Below are positions 49,154-58,298 of a DNA stretch of 64,000 nucleotides, piece after piece. A program made the position numbers and the translations under genes. The DNA is from Lentzea albida (lineage in GTDB: Bacteria; Actinomycetota; Actinomycetes; Mycobacteriales; Pseudonocardiaceae): assembly GCF_900111005.1 (NCBI RefSeq), contig NZ_FOFV01000020.1, positions 62,001-126,000 on the forward strand. The letters are read 5' to 3'. The notes under the pieces were generated by a model. It was given only the letters and a program-made list of their open reading frames with translations, was not told the origin of the DNA and ran no database searches. The number at the start of each line of letters is the position of its first letter. Position 1 is the first letter of the stretch.

Positions 49154-50110
49154 TCAGGCTCGGCGGCGGAAGCGCAGGCCGATGACGAGGGCGACGACAA
49201 GCACCAGCCCGCCCAGGCTGAGAGCCAGGGGCCAGTTCTGCCACGAGCCGTTCGACGAGTCCGCGGGTGCGGCCTGCTGCTCGTCGGCCGGTGGCGGTGG
49301 CGTCGTGGTCGTCGGCGCGGGTGGCTGGGCCAGGGCCGCGGCGCCCGCCACGGCGCGGATCGGGGTGCCGGCGCCCTCGGACGCCGAGAGCAGGGTGCCG
49401 TCCGGGTCGAAGGCGATGGCCTCGCCCTGGGGTTCGTTCGGCAGCGGGACTCGGACCGGGTCGCCGGACAGCGCCTTGACGACGTCGCCGTCGGGGACCG
49501 GGTAGAGGTACGCGTCGGTGTAGGTGCGCAGGGCGATGACGGAGCCGTCGGCCGTGGAGGCCGCTCCGGTCACCAGGCGCGAGTCGAGGGTGCCCTCCAG
49601 GGGGCCGCCCGGGGTGTCGGTCGACGACAGCGACACGCGGCCGACCTGCTCCAACGGCACCGATATATCAGTTCGCAGCGGGGCTGTGGGGCGGTAGACC
49701 AGCGCGGAGCCGAGGGGTTCCTTGGTGATGATGTACGGCGTTCCGGACTTGTCGACGAGCAACGCCTCGGCGTCGTGCTTGCCGTCCGGGTAGGTGACGC
49801 GGAACCGCTCCACGGCGCCCGAGGGCGAGACCTTGTGCAGGGCGACCGTGGAGCGGGACTTGTTGTTGTCGCCGGTATCGGACGCCCAAAGGGTGCCGTC
49901 CGGCGTCATCGCCAGGTCCTCGACGTCGTACGGGTCGACGGGCGCGGTGATCGTGCGCTTCACGACGCAGTCGCGGCCCATGACCTGGATGCGCAGCGTG
50001 CCGTTGTCGCTGTCGCTGACGGCGAAGAACTCTGAGCCGTTGGACGTGAGCCCGGAGAGCTCCTGCATGGCTACCGGGCACACGTCCACCGGTGGAGGCG
50101 GGAGGATCAA
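49154..50110 (-). CDS. Beta-propeller-like protein with C-terminal membrane anchor, no signal peptide
   Basis: 318 residues from a TTG that overlaps the hflX stop (TTGA). ELSGLTSNGSEFFAVSDSD, DVEDLAMTPDGTLWASDTGD and GKHDAEALLVD are esterase-like/NHL-type propeller segments, followed by a Pro/Thr stalk (about 262-285) and a C-terminal helix with RFRRR. Such a layout normally starts with a signal peptide, which is absent: the protein begins with ILPPPPVDVCPV. Either a deletion joined it to hflX or export uses another route. Bases 49659-49674 inside it carry the palindrome core. Confidence 0.75.
   Translation of the reverse strand: MILPPPPVDVCPVAMQELSGLTSNGSEFFAVSDSDNGTLRIQVMGRDCVVKRTITAPVDPYDVEDLAMTPDGTLWASDTGDNNKSRSTVALHKVSPSGAVERFRVTYPDGKHDAEALLVDKSGTPYIITKEPLGSALVYRPTAPLRTDISVPLEQVGRVSLSSTDTPGGPLEGTLDSRLVTGAASTADGSVIALRTYTDAYLYPVPDGDVVKALSGDPVRVPLPNEPQGEAIAFDPDGTLLSASEGAGTPIRAVAGAAALAQPPAPTTTTPPPPADEQQAAPADSSNGSWQNWPLALSLGGLVLVVALVIGLRFRRRA
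49659..49674. repeat. Copy 3 of the near-palindrome, inside a gene
   Basis: On the minus strand AACTGATATATCGGTG, 15 of 16 bases as in copies 1 and 2. It encodes T-D-I-S-V using ACT GAT ATA, codons rare in this genome. Confidence 0.65.
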
Positions 50111-51567
50111 GCAGGCGTCCCGTTCGTCGCGAACTCCTCCAGGACGCCGGCCAGGTCCGGGCGCACCCGAGCGCTGATCAGCGTGCCCGACTCCGTGTGC
50201 TTCTCGGACAGCATCTCGCCGTCGCGGTGCACGCGGGCGACGACCTCGCCGCGCGCGTACGGCACGAGTGCCTCGACCACGACCTCGGGACGTGGCATCA
50301 GGTCGGCGATGCGGACCCGCAGCTCCTCGATGCCGGTTCCCGAGTGCGCCGACACGAACGACGCGTCCGGGAACAGGTGCCGCAGCCGGGCCATGCCCAG
50401 GTCGCCCACCGCGTCGATCTTGTTCACGACGAGCAGCTCGCGCGGCATGGGCGCGTCGGCCTTCTCGTTGATCTCGGCGAGGACCTGGCGCACGGCCTTG
50501 ACCTGCTGTTCCGGCATGGCGTCGGAGCCGTCGACCACGTGCACGAGCAGGTCGGACTGGCCGACCTCCTCGAGCGTGGAGCGGAACGCCTCGACCAGCT
50601 GGTGCGGCAGGTGCCGGACGAAGCCGACCGTGTCGGTCAGCGTGTACGGCAGGCCTTCGGGCGTCAGCGCGCGGCGCGTCGTCGGGTCGAGGGTGGCGAA
50701 CAGCGCGTCCTCCACCAGGACACCGGCGCCCGTCAGCGCGTTGAGCAGCGACGACTTGCCCGCGTTCGTGTAGCCCGCGATGGCGACGCTCGGGATCTCG
50801 TTCGCCGTGCGGCGGCCCCGCTTGGTCTCGCGGATGACGCCGATCGCGGCGATCTCGCGGCGCAGCTTGGCGATGCGCGCGCGGATCCGGCGGCGGTCGG
50901 TCTCGATCTTGGTTTCACCGGGACCGCGCAGACCCACACCGCCGTTGCCGCCGCCGGCACGACCACCGGCCTGCCGCGACAACGTCTCACCCCAGCCGCG
51001 CAGGCGCGGCATCAGGTACTGCAGCTGGGCCAGCTCGACCTGCGCCTTGCCCTCCTTGGACCGCGCGTGCTGCGCGAAGATGTCCAGGATGAGGGCGGTG
51101 CGGTCGATGACCTTGACCTTGAGCTTCTCCTCCAGCTGACGCAGCTGGCCCGGCGAGAGCTCGCCGTCGCAGATCACCGTGTCGGCGCCGGTCGACTGCA
51201 CGACGTCGCGCAGCTCGGAGACCTTGCCGGACCCGATGTACGTCGCCGCGTCGGGCTTGTCCCGCCGCTGCACGACGCCTTCGAGGACCTCGGAACCCGC
51301 GGTCTCGGCGAGGCGCGCGAGCTCGGCCATGGAGGCGTCGGAGTCGGCTGCCGTGCCCTCGGTCCACACCCCGACGAGCACGACCCGCTCCAGGCGAAGC
51401 TGCCGGTACTCGACCTCGGTGATGTCCTCGAGCTCGGTGGACAGCCCCGCGACACGGCGCAATGCGGCGCGTTCGGCGAGTTCGTAGTCACCCGTCGAGA
51501 AGTCGTCTTCCCACGACTCGTCGTCGAACTGGGGGTCGAACTCTGTGCTCTGGATGTTTTCCGTCAT
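50107..51567 (-). CDS. hflX: Ribosome-associated GTPase HflX
   Basis: 486 residues. N-terminal HflX domain with YIGSGKVSELRDVV, the glycine-rich linker GRAGGGNGGVGLRGPGETKI, then a G domain with G1 GYTNAGKS, G3 DTVGF and G4 NKID. It splits stalled or stressed ribosomes. A long acidic N-terminal extension (1-35) is present. It is upstream of, and coupled to, the propeller gene; part of the conserved lexA-hflX-dapF-miaA neighbourhood. Confidence 0.96.
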   Translation of the reverse strand: MTENIQSTEFDPQFDDESWEDDFSTGDYELAERAALRRVAGLSTELEDITEVEYRQLRLERVVLVGVWTEGTAADSDASMAELARLAETAGSEVLEGVVQRRDKPDAATYIGSGKVSELRDVVQSTGADTVICDGELSPGQLRQLEEKLKVKVIDRTALILDIFAQHARSKEGKAQVELAQLQYLMPRLRGWGETLSRQAGGRAGGGNGGVGLRGPGETKIETDRRRIRARIAKLRREIAAIGVIRETKRGRRTANEIPSVAIAGYTNAGKSSLLNALTGAGVLVEDALFATLDPTTRRALTPEGLPYTLTDTVGFVRHLPHQLVEAFRSTLEEVGQSDLLVHVVDGSDAMPEQQVKAVRQVLAEINEKADAPMPRELLVVNKIDAVGDLGMARLRHLFPDASFVSAHSGTGIEELRVRIADLMPRPEVVVEALVPYARGEVVARVHRDGEMLSEKHTESGTLISARVRPDLAGVLEEFATNGTPA

Positions 51568-51594
51568 TTGCCCTTCATCGTCCCACGGACCTGT

Positions 51595-52095
51595 TCAGTC
51601 CCCCGGATACACCGCGAGGTAGATCGCCACACGGGGAACATCCGGCTTGACCGGTTGCGCGGCCAACTCCTCCATCAACGCTTCGAGCCGCTGCTTTAGT
51701 TCCTCCGGGTCGACGGTCACGACCAGGCGGCTCTGATCCACGTCTCCGAGCCCGATGTCGGCGACCTCGCCGAGGAAAGCGTGCAACATCGCCTCGCCGA
51801 CGGCGACCGCATTTTCGCTGTTGTCGAGTTCCCAGGACAGCTTCGTGGACCGGTAGGGGATCTCCTTGGCGCCCCGGTTGCCCGCGCGGGGCGGCATCGC
51901 CTCCAGGAATCCGGCGGCCACGAGTTTGCGCACGTGGTGCAGGGTCGTGGCCGGGTCCTTGCCGAGGCGCCGCGCCAGCTCCTTGTTGGTGAGGGGGCGG
52001 TCGAACGTCATGCGGATCATCCGCAACCGCAGGTCGGAGCTCAGGGCGGCGGCTTCCTCGCTCGTCGCGGGCCGGCGTCTCCTCGGGGGTGGCAC
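51595..52095 (-). CDS. Winged-helix (ArsR-like) regulator
   Basis: 166 residues from GTG 52095; the longer frame to 52155 runs through the operator and is rejected. LSSDLRLRMIRMTFDRPLTN, KELARRLGKDPATTLHHVRKLVAAGFL is the DNA-binding core, followed by a domain with SWELDNSENAVAVGEAMLHAF. It belongs to the winged-helix proteins commonly found beside MFS exporters. It is divergent from an MFS gene with a perfect inverted repeat between them. Confidence 0.85.
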   Translation of the reverse strand: MPPPRRRRPATSEEAAALSSDLRLRMIRMTFDRPLTNKELARRLGKDPATTLHHVRKLVAAGFLEAMPPRAGNRGAKEIPYRSTKLSWELDNSENAVAVGEAMLHAFLGEVADIGLGDVDQSRLVVTVDPEELKQRLEALMEELAAQPVKPDVPRVAIYLAVYPGD

Positions 52096-52110
52096 CCGCC
52101 CAGTGTAAGT

Positions 52111-52136
52111 GAGTGATTGACAGTTTCCAATCACTC
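52111..52136. promoter_or_regulatory. Operator-like inverted repeat between regulator and MFS gene
   Basis: GAGTGATTG-N8-CAATCACTC, perfect 9-bp arms, 15 nt before the regulator start and 17 nt before the MFS start. TTGACA at 52117-52122 suggests an overlapping -35 element. Confidence 0.75.
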
Positions 52137-52153
52137 GGCGCAGACTCCCCTGC

Positions 52154-53395
52154 ATGACGCTTTGGGGGCATCAGGACTTCCGCCGGCTGTGGATCGGCGA
52201 CACCATCAGCCAGTTCGGCGCCAGTGTCGGCATCACGGTGATCCCGCTGCTCGCGGCGGGGGTGCTGAACGCGACGCCGTTCGAGATGGGGTTGCTGGCG
52301 GCGGCGAGCACGATGGCGTTCCTGCTGATCGGACTGCCCGCGGGCGTCTGGGTCGACCGGATGCGCCGCAAGCCGCTGATGATCGCGATGGACGTCGTCC
52401 GCGCCGCGCTGATGCTGAGCGTGCCCGTCGCGTGGTGGCTGGGCGTGCTCGACCTGCCGCAGCTGGTCGTGGTGAGTCTCGCGATCGGCGTGTGCACGGT
52501 GTTCTTCGACGTCGCCTACCAGTCGTACCTGCCGTCGCTGGTCGGGCGGGACCAGCTCGTCGAGGGCAACTCGAAGCTCCAGGCCAGCATGTCCGTCGCC
52601 GAGGTGTCGGGACCCGCGATCGGCGGCTACGCGGCCCAGTTCCTCGGCGCGGCCAACGGCGTGCTCGCGACCGGCCTCGGCTACCTGAGCTCGGCGCTGT
52701 TCCTGGCCGGGATCCGCACGGCCGAACCGGCGCCGGAACGCCACCCGGACCCGCACCTGCGCCGCGAGATCGTGGAGGGGCTGCGGTTCGTCTTCAGCAA
52801 CACCACGCTGCGCAAGATCGTGGCCTGCACCGGGACGTCGAACTTCTTCCACGGCATCCAGAACGCCGTCAGCGTGCTGTTCCTGCTGCGGGTCGCCGGG
52901 TTGAGCGAGGGAACGGCGGGCCTGGTCTTCAGCGCGAGCGGGGTGGGCGGCGTGCTCGGCGCGATGGTCGCGCACCGGCTCGGCGTGCTGATCGGACAGG
53001 CCAGGATGATCTGGTTCGTACCACTGCTGACCTGGCCGTTCGTCCTGCTGATGCCGTTCACGACGCCGGGCTGGGGCATCGTGTTCGCGATGGCCGGGCT
53101 CGCGGTCAGCGCGTTCGGCGTCGTCGTCTACAACATCGGTCAGGTGAGCTACCGGCAGGCGATCTGCCCCGATCACCTGCTGGGCCGCATGAACGCCTCG
53201 ATCCGCTGGGTCGTGTGGGGCGCGACGCCGCTGGGGGCGCTGCTGGGCGGCGGGCTCGGCTCGTGGATCGGGATCGTGCCGACGCTGTGGGTCTCGCTGA
53301 TCGGCTCGGTGGCCGGGATGGGGTGGGTGCTGTTCTCGCCGTTGCGGTCTATGCGGGACCTGCCGACCACGTCTAGCGTCGAGGCCCATGGCTGA
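52154..53395 (+). CDS. MFS transporter (drug-efflux type)
   Basis: 413 residues, 12 predicted membrane segments. It begins HQDFRRLWIGDTISQFG and has the motif A region PAGVWVDRMRRKPLMI, features of the DHA3 family of proton-coupled exporters. It is controlled probably by the divergent winged-helix protein. It overlaps the SMP-30-like gene by 8 nt, so the two are co-translated. Substrate unknown. Confidence 0.9.
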   Translation: MTLWGHQDFRRLWIGDTISQFGASVGITVIPLLAAGVLNATPFEMGLLAAASTMAFLLIGLPAGVWVDRMRRKPLMIAMDVVRAALMLSVPVAWWLGVLDLPQLVVVSLAIGVCTVFFDVAYQSYLPSLVGRDQLVEGNSKLQASMSVAEVSGPAIGGYAAQFLGAANGVLATGLGYLSSALFLAGIRTAEPAPERHPDPHLRREIVEGLRFVFSNTTLRKIVACTGTSNFFHGIQNAVSVLFLLRVAGLSEGTAGLVFSASGVGGVLGAMVAHRLGVLIGQARMIWFVPLLTWPFVLLMPFTTPGWGIVFAMAGLAVSAFGVVVYNIGQVSYRQAICPDHLLGRMNASIRWVVWGATPLGALLGGGLGSWIGIVPTLWVSLIGSVAGMGWVLFSPLRSMRDLPTTSSVEAHG

Positions 53396-54269
53396 GACGA
53401 AGGTTGTGCGCGACGGTCTTCACTTCGGCGAGACACCGCGGCGCGGCCCCGATGGCCGCCTCTACTACTCCGACTTCTACGCGGGCGAGGTGCACGCCCT
53501 CGACCTCGCCGGGGGCGACGACGAGGTCGTCGCCGCCTTCGACGGCCAGCCCTCGGGCCTCGGCTGGCTGCCGGACGGCACCCTGCTCGTCGTCTCGATG
53601 CTCGACCGGACGGTCCGCAAACTCGTGAATGACGAACTGGTCGTCCACGCCGACATATCGGATATCGCGACCTTCCACGCGAACGACATGCTCGTCGACG
53701 CCGAGGGCCGCGCGTACGTCGGCAACTTCGGTTTCGACCTGCACGGCCTGATCGACGAGGTCGGCATCCCGCGGCTGCTCGAACCGGACTTCGACCCGCT
53801 CGGCGCCAAGCTCGCGCTCGTCGGGCCCGACGGGTCCGTCCGCGTCGTCGCCGAGGACCTCAAGTTCCCGAACGGCATGGCGTTGCTCCCCGACCCGAGC
53901 GGCGAGGCCGAGAGCGGGAACGTCCTGGTCGTCGCCGAGACCGTCGCGTTCAAGCTCACGGCGTTCTCGGTCGACCGCGACGGGTCGCTGCGGGGCCGCC
54001 GGGTGTGGGCCGACGTGAAGGAGCTCGGGATCGCGCCGGACGGGATCGCAGGCGACGGCGACGGCGTGTGGGTGGCGCCGGCGTTGCAGCCCGCGGTGTT
54101 CCGCATCGCCGAGGGCGGCAAGGTGACGCACAAGGTCGAGACGACGCAGACGTGCTTCGCCGTCGCCGTCGTCGACGACCACCTCGTGTGCCTGACGGCG
54201 CCCGACTCGAACCCGTCCGTGGTCAAGCCCGACCGGCTGGGGAAGATCGAGGTCTACGAGCTCGCCTGA
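53388..54269 (+). CDS. SMP-30/gluconolactonase-family protein
   Basis: 293 residues, six-bladed propeller. FGETPRRGPDGRLYYSDFY carries the N-terminal metal Glu, then HANDMLVDAEGRAYVGNFG, KFPNGMALLPD and APDGIAGDGDGVWVA hold the further Asn/Asp ligands typical of these Ca2+-dependent lactonases. It overlaps the MFS gene and may hydrolyse a lactone related to the exported compound; that is inference. Bases 53651-53665 resemble the GATATATC palindrome. Confidence 0.88.
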   Translation: MAETKVVRDGLHFGETPRRGPDGRLYYSDFYAGEVHALDLAGGDDEVVAAFDGQPSGLGWLPDGTLLVVSMLDRTVRKLVNDELVVHADISDIATFHANDMLVDAEGRAYVGNFGFDLHGLIDEVGIPRLLEPDFDPLGAKLALVGPDGSVRVVAEDLKFPNGMALLPDPSGEAESGNVLVVAETVAFKLTAFSVDRDGSLRGRRVWADVKELGIAPDGIAGDGDGVWVAPALQPAVFRIAEGGKVTHKVETTQTCFAVAVVDDHLVCLTAPDSNPSVVKPDRLGKIEVYELA

Positions 54270-54270
54270 T

Positions 54271-54301
54271 GCCCGACTGATATATCGGATATCGGCTGGG
54301 C
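54271..54301. terminator. Stem-loop between convergent genes, contains ACTGATATATCGG
   Basis: Bases 54271-54283 pair with 54289-54301 with one mismatch and two G-T pairs, loop of 5. The 13-mer ACTGATATATCGG (54276-54288) is shared with copies 1 and 2 of the repeat. Confidence 0.65.
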
Positions 54302-54309
54302 CGGACCAG

Positions 54310-55116
54310 TTACACGAGGGCGTCCCACCAGGACTTGTCGAGCTCGCCGCGCGCGACGAGCACGGCAGGTCCGGTGAGCGTCGACGTCGTCGGCTCGATC
54401 GTCACGCGCACCTGGCCGCCGAGGACGTCGACGGTGGCCTCACCGGTCGTGCGGCCCTGGCCGGCGAGCCACGACGCGACGGACGCGACGGTGCCGGTGC
54501 CGCACGAGCGGGTCTCGCCGACGCCGCGCTCGTAGACGCGCATGCGCAGCGCGTTCTCGCCGATGACGTTGATCAGCTCGACGTTCACGCCGTGCGGGAA
54601 CATCACCGGGTCGAAGCCGGGTGGCACGGTGAGGTCGAAGCTCCCCACCGGGAGGTCGGTGACGCACGCCAGGTGCGGGTTGCCGACGTCGACCGCGAAG
54701 CCGCCGATGCCGGCGCCGTCGACCGCGGCGATGGACGTGCCGGTGACCCGCGCGGGGCCCATGTCGTTCGTGACGGAGCCGTCCGGGTGCGTCGTCACCG
54801 TGCGGTCGCCGGCGCGGGTGCCCACCACGAACGACCCCTGCGGCTGGTGGCCCGCGTCGACCAGGTAGCGGGCGAAGACGCGCAGGCCGTTGCCGCACAT
54901 CTCGGCGATGGAGCCGTCGGCGTTGCGGTAGTCCATGAACCACTTGCCCCCGGAATCGCCACCGGAACGCACGACGCGCAGCACGCCGTCGGCGCCCAGG
55001 CCGCGCTGCCGGTCGCACAGCGCCTGCACGCGGGCGACGGTCAGGTCCAGCTGGTCATCGAGGTCGGGCAGGACGACGAAGTCGTTCTCCGTGCCGTGCC
55101 CCTTCACGAACTCCAC
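54310..55116 (-). CDS. dapF: Diaminopimelate epimerase
   Basis: 268 residues. The two catalytic cysteines are C74 ([13 protein letters not shown]) and C205 ([10 protein letters not shown]). It converts LL- to meso-diaminopimelate for lysine and peptidoglycan. It starts 13 nt inside the end of miaA, as in other actinobacteria. Confidence 0.95.
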   Translation of the reverse strand: MEFVKGHGTENDFVVLPDLDDQLDLTVARVQALCDRQRGLGADGVLRVVRSGGDSGGKWFMDYRNADGSIAEMCGNGLRVFARYLVDAGHQPQGSFVVGTRAGDRTVTTHPDGSVTNDMGPARVTGTSIAAVDGAGIGGFAVDVGNPHLACVTDLPVGSFDLTVPPGFDPVMFPHGVNVELINVIGENALRMRVYERGVGETRSCGTGTVASVASWLAGQGRTTGEATVDVLGGQVRVTIEPTTSTLTGPAVLVARGELDKSWWDALV

Positions 55117-56024
55117 GGGACAAGGCTACCGGCGGCGTCCAAGAGATCCGGCCGAGCACCGTCGAGCCAGGTGATGCGCCGGTCGCGCCGGAACCACGAC
55201 CGCTGCCGGCGCACGAACCGGCGGGTGGCGCGCTTGGTCTCCTCCGCGGCGAAGTCGATCGTGCAGGCTCCGTCCATTGCGGACAGGACCTGCTGGTAGC
55301 CCAGGGCACGTGAAGCCGTCTTGCCCTCACGCAGGCCGAGCCGGACCAGTGCGCGCACCTCGGCTTCAAGGCCCGACTCGAACATCACGTCCACGCGCCG
55401 GTCGACGCGCGAGTCCAGTTCGGACACCTCGCGGTCGATGCCGATCTGGACGGTGCCGTACCGCGCGGGGCCGGGCTTGGGGAGGTTCGCGGAGAACGGC
55501 TGCCCCGTCAGCTCGATGACCTCCAGCGCGCGCACGATGCGGCGGCCGTTGGACGGCAGGATCGCGATCGCGGCGGCCGGGTCGAGCTCCCGCAACCGCT
55601 GGTGCAGCGCCTCGGGCCCGACGGACGCCAGTTCGGCCTCGAACCGCTCGCGGACCGCGTCGTCGGTGCCGGGGAACTTCAGGTCGTCGAGCACCGCCTG
55701 GACGTAAAGCCCCGAACCTCCGACGAGGACCGGCGGGCGCCCGGCGGCGAGCAGGTCCTCGACCACGGCCCGCGTCTCGCGCTGGTAGGCGGCGACGGAC
55801 GCGGTCTCGGTGACGGACAGGACGTCGAACAGGTGGTGGGGCACGCCGCGGCGTTCGGGCACGGGCATCTTCGCCGTGCCGATGTCCATGCCGCGGTAGA
55901 GCTGCATGGCGTCGGCGTTGACGACCTCTCCCCCGAACCGCTCCGCGAGCGCGACGGCCAGGTCGGACTTGCCGGTCGCGGTGGGTCCGACGACGGCGAT
56001 GGGCGTGATCGGGGTCGTGGTCAC
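55104..56024 (-). CDS. miaA: tRNA dimethylallyltransferase
   Basis: 306 residues from GTG 56024 (GGAG upstream). P-loop [39 protein letters not shown] and the late [26 protein letters not shown]. It adds dimethylallyl to A37 of tRNAs that read UNN codons; MiaB in this window makes the next modification. It overlaps the preceding gene by 4 nt and dapF by 13 nt. Confidence 0.95.
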   Translation of the reverse strand: MTTTPITPIAVVGPTATGKSDLAVALAERFGGEVVNADAMQLYRGMDIGTAKMPVPERRGVPHHLFDVLSVTETASVAAYQRETRAVVEDLLAAGRPPVLVGGSGLYVQAVLDDLKFPGTDDAVRERFEAELASVGPEALHQRLRELDPAAAIAILPSNGRRIVRALEVIELTGQPFSANLPKPGPARYGTVQIGIDREVSELDSRVDRRVDVMFESGLEAEVRALVRLGLREGKTASRALGYQQVLSAMDGACTIDFAAEETKRATRRFVRRQRSWFRRDRRITWLDGARPDLLDAAGSLVPWSS

Positions 56025-56707
56025 GGGCGCTCCCAGACGGCGACGTGGTAGCCCACGCCGAACGGTGCGAAGAACTCGGCGCTCGAGCAGCGCCACGGAC
56101 CGGGCACGCCGGCGAGGACCTGCCACGCCGCACGCCCCTGCGCGCCCAGCTCGCGGGCCAGATCGGGGTCTAGGCCGAGCAGGCCGTCGACGTCGGCGGC
56201 GGCCAGGAGGTCGTGGACCACCGAGTCGAAAGGCCCCGAACGCTCGTCGTCGGACCCCGGCGAGCGCGGGCCGTGCCGCGTCGATCCGTCCCCCAGGACC
56301 AGCAGGCCCGCGGCCCCGGTGTCGGCGGCGAGTCGTTGTCCAAACGAGACACAATCCGAAGTGGGCAGGTCGTGCGGCACGAGTTCAACGCGTGACACCT
56401 CGACTCCGCAGCGTTCCCGCAGCCACGCGGTGATTAGCACCGGCAAAGGAATCGTGGCGTCGGGCGGCAGGTCACCCCCGAGTGTCACGGGGACGTCGAC
56501 CCCATAACCGAGAAAAGTTCCCGACAACGGCGGCACGAACGTGGAGGGGCCACTTCCGTCGACGGCCACCGCGACCCACGGACCGGGCAGTTTTCCTGCT
56601 GCGGCAAGGGTTGCGGCGCGCACGGGCTCGGTCTCGGCGGCGGCGCCGGAGACCAGTTCCGGCACCAGGAGGGGTGGGTGCGGCACCACCGCAGCGCGGG
56701 TGATCAC
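56021..56707 (-). CDS. Class III extradiol dioxygenase-like protein
   Basis: 228 residues from GTG 56707. It begins [20 protein letters not shown] and has [16 protein letters not shown] and [17 protein letters not shown], features of the LigB-like subunit-B fold often encoded beside miaA in actinobacteria. Metal ligands of true dioxygenases (two His and a Glu) are only partly evident (H9 and H143), so catalytic activity is doubtful. The end overlaps miaA by 4 nt. Confidence 0.82.
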   Translation of the reverse strand: MITRAAVVPHPPLLVPELVSGAAAETEPVRAATLAAAGKLPGPWVAVAVDGSGPSTFVPPLSGTFLGYGVDVPVTLGGDLPPDATIPLPVLITAWLRERCGVEVSRVELVPHDLPTSDCVSFGQRLAADTGAAGLLVLGDGSTRHGPRSPGSDDERSGPFDSVVHDLLAAADVDGLLGLDPDLARELGAQGRAAWQVLAGVPGPWRCSSAEFFAPFGVGYHVAVWERP

Positions 56708-56820
56708 AACGAACGAGGCTACCTATCGTGGACTCCCAGTACCGAGTCGAGCTCTGACCTGTTTGAATGCGCGCGGGGAACTGGGGACGGGAGACCCTCC
56801 AGCGCCCGTATTGCATCGGC

Positions 56821-56857
56821 CCCGCCAACGGCGGGGCGCCCGTGGCAGGCACGGGCG
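56821..56857 (+). promoter_or_regulatory. Tandem hairpins in the leader of the DUF349 gene
   Basis: CCCGCC-AAC-GGCGGG (6-bp stem, 56821-56835) is followed after one base by CGCCCGTG-GCAGG-CACGGGCG (perfect 8-bp stem, 56837-56857). The start site GGGAGGA begins 7 nt later. An attenuator or a processing element is possible; it could also be a terminator of an upstream transcript. Confidence 0.5.
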
Positions 56858-56877
56858 TCAGATGGGAGGAACCGGCG

Positions 56878-58227
56878 ATGTCGGAGCAGGACAGCACACC
56901 GCAGGCCGTGGCGGAGACCGCCCCAGTCGAGGGTGCAGCCGAGGGCGGGGTCGAACAAACGCCGAAGGAGACCGCGGCGCAGGCGACGCCTCCGGCCGTC
57001 CCCGTGGCGTCGGACCACCCTGACCGCTGGGGGCGCGTGGACGCCGACGGCACCGTGTACGTGAAGACCGAGGACGGCGAACGCGCTGTCGGGTCGTGGC
57101 AGGCCGGTGAGCCGGTCGAGGGCCTCGCGCACTTCGCGCGGCGCTTCGACGACCTGCGCACCGAGGTCGAGCTGCTCGTGTCGCGGCTCGCCTCCGGCGC
57201 CGGCGACCCCAAGCACGCCCTGACCAGCGCGAAGCACGTCAAGGAGCAGCTGGCCGAGGCCGCCGTCGTCGGCGACCTGAAGGCGCTGGCCGCCCGCGTC
57301 GAGCACGTGCTGGAGCGGGCCGAGGCGGGCATGGAGAAGGCGAAGGAGGCCAAGGAGGCCGCCCGAGCCCAGTCCGTGGCGCGCAAGCAGGCGCTCGTCG
57401 ACGAGGCCGAGTCGATCGCCAACGAGTCGACCCAGTGGAAGGTCGCGGGCGACCGGCTGCGCGCGATCCTCGACGAGTGGAAGACCATCCGCGGCGTCGA
57501 CCGCAAGACCGACGAGCAGCTGTGGCGCCGGTTCTCGAAGGCCCGTGACGCGTTCAACCGCCGCCGCGGCTCGCACTTCGCCGACCTCGACCGCCAGCGT
57601 TCGGTCGCGAAGTCGTCGAAGCAGGCGCTGGTCGAGGAGGCCGAGAAGCTCGTCGACTCCGACGACTGGGGCCCCACGGCCGGTCGCTACAAGGAGCTGA
57701 TGGTCGAGTGGAAGGCCGCCGGGCGTGCGCCCAAGGAGGCCGACGACGCGTTGTGGCAGCGGTTCCGCGCCGCGCAGGACGCGTTCTTCCAGAAGCGCTC
57801 CGAGGCGTTCAGCGAGCGTGACGCCGAGTTCTCGGCCAACGCGAAGCTGAAGGAGGAGCTGCTCGCCGAGGCCGAGACGATCGACCCGTCGACCGATCTG
57901 GAGGCGGCGCGCAACCACCTCTACAAGATCCAGGAGCGGTGGGACGCGATCGGCAAGGTGCCGCGCGAGCGCATCCGCGAGCTCGAGGGCAAGCTCCGCG
58001 CCATCGAGGAGAGGGTCCGCGGCGCGGTCGACGCCCAGTGGCGCCGGTCCGACCCCGAGGCCGAGGCCCGCGTGGCGCAGTTCCGCGAGCGCGTGGAGCA
58101 GTTCGAGGCGCAGGCCGCGAAGGCCCGTGCCGCGGGCGACAAGCGCCGCACCGAGCAGGCCGAGGCGCAGGCGGCGCAGTGGCGCGAGTGGCTCGCCGCC
58201 GCCGAGCAGGCCCTGGCCACCCGCTAG
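56878..58227 (+). CDS. DUF349 domain protein
   Basis: 449 residues from ATG 56878 (GGGAGGA). After an Ala/Pro/Glu-rich N-terminus come three or more DUF349 repeats, seen as DEWKTIRGVDRKTDEQLWRRF, VEWKAAGRAPKEADDALWQRF and ERWDAIGKVPRERIRELEGK, all in long coiled-coil helices. It is a cytoplasmic protein of unclear function conserved in actinobacteria. It has a two-hairpin leader and ends at a 15-bp perfect terminator. Confidence 0.9.
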   Translation: MSEQDSTPQAVAETAPVEGAAEGGVEQTPKETAAQATPPAVPVASDHPDRWGRVDADGTVYVKTEDGERAVGSWQAGEPVEGLAHFARRFDDLRTEVELLVSRLASGAGDPKHALTSAKHVKEQLAEAAVVGDLKALAARVEHVLERAEAGMEKAKEAKEAARAQSVARKQALVDEAESIANESTQWKVAGDRLRAILDEWKTIRGVDRKTDEQLWRRFSKARDAFNRRRGSHFADLDRQRSVAKSSKQALVEEAEKLVDSDDWGPTAGRYKELMVEWKAAGRAPKEADDALWQRFRAAQDAFFQKRSEAFSERDAEFSANAKLKEELLAEAETIDPSTDLEAARNHLYKIQERWDAIGKVPRERIRELEGKLRAIEERVRGAVDAQWRRSDPEAEARVAQFRERVEQFEAQAAKARAAGDKRRTEQAEAQAAQWREWLAAAEQALATR

Positions 58228-58256
58228 AGGCTCTAACGCCTGCTTGAAGTTGTGGC

Positions 58257-58292
58257 GAAGGGCCCTTCTCCATCCTCGGAGAAGGGCCCTTC
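58257..58292. terminator. Perfect 15-bp stem-loop
   Basis: GAAGGGCCCTTCTCC (58257-58271) pairs fully with 58278-58292, loop of 6 nt, between the DUF349 gene and the convergent DUF2690 gene. Confidence 0.9.
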
Positions 58293-58298
58293 GTCAGG

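Noticed and set aside
52111-52136. AGTGA...TCACT-like repeat as a BldD site
   Set aside because: The spacing and long perfect arms fit a local regulator's operator better; a local regulator gene adjoins.
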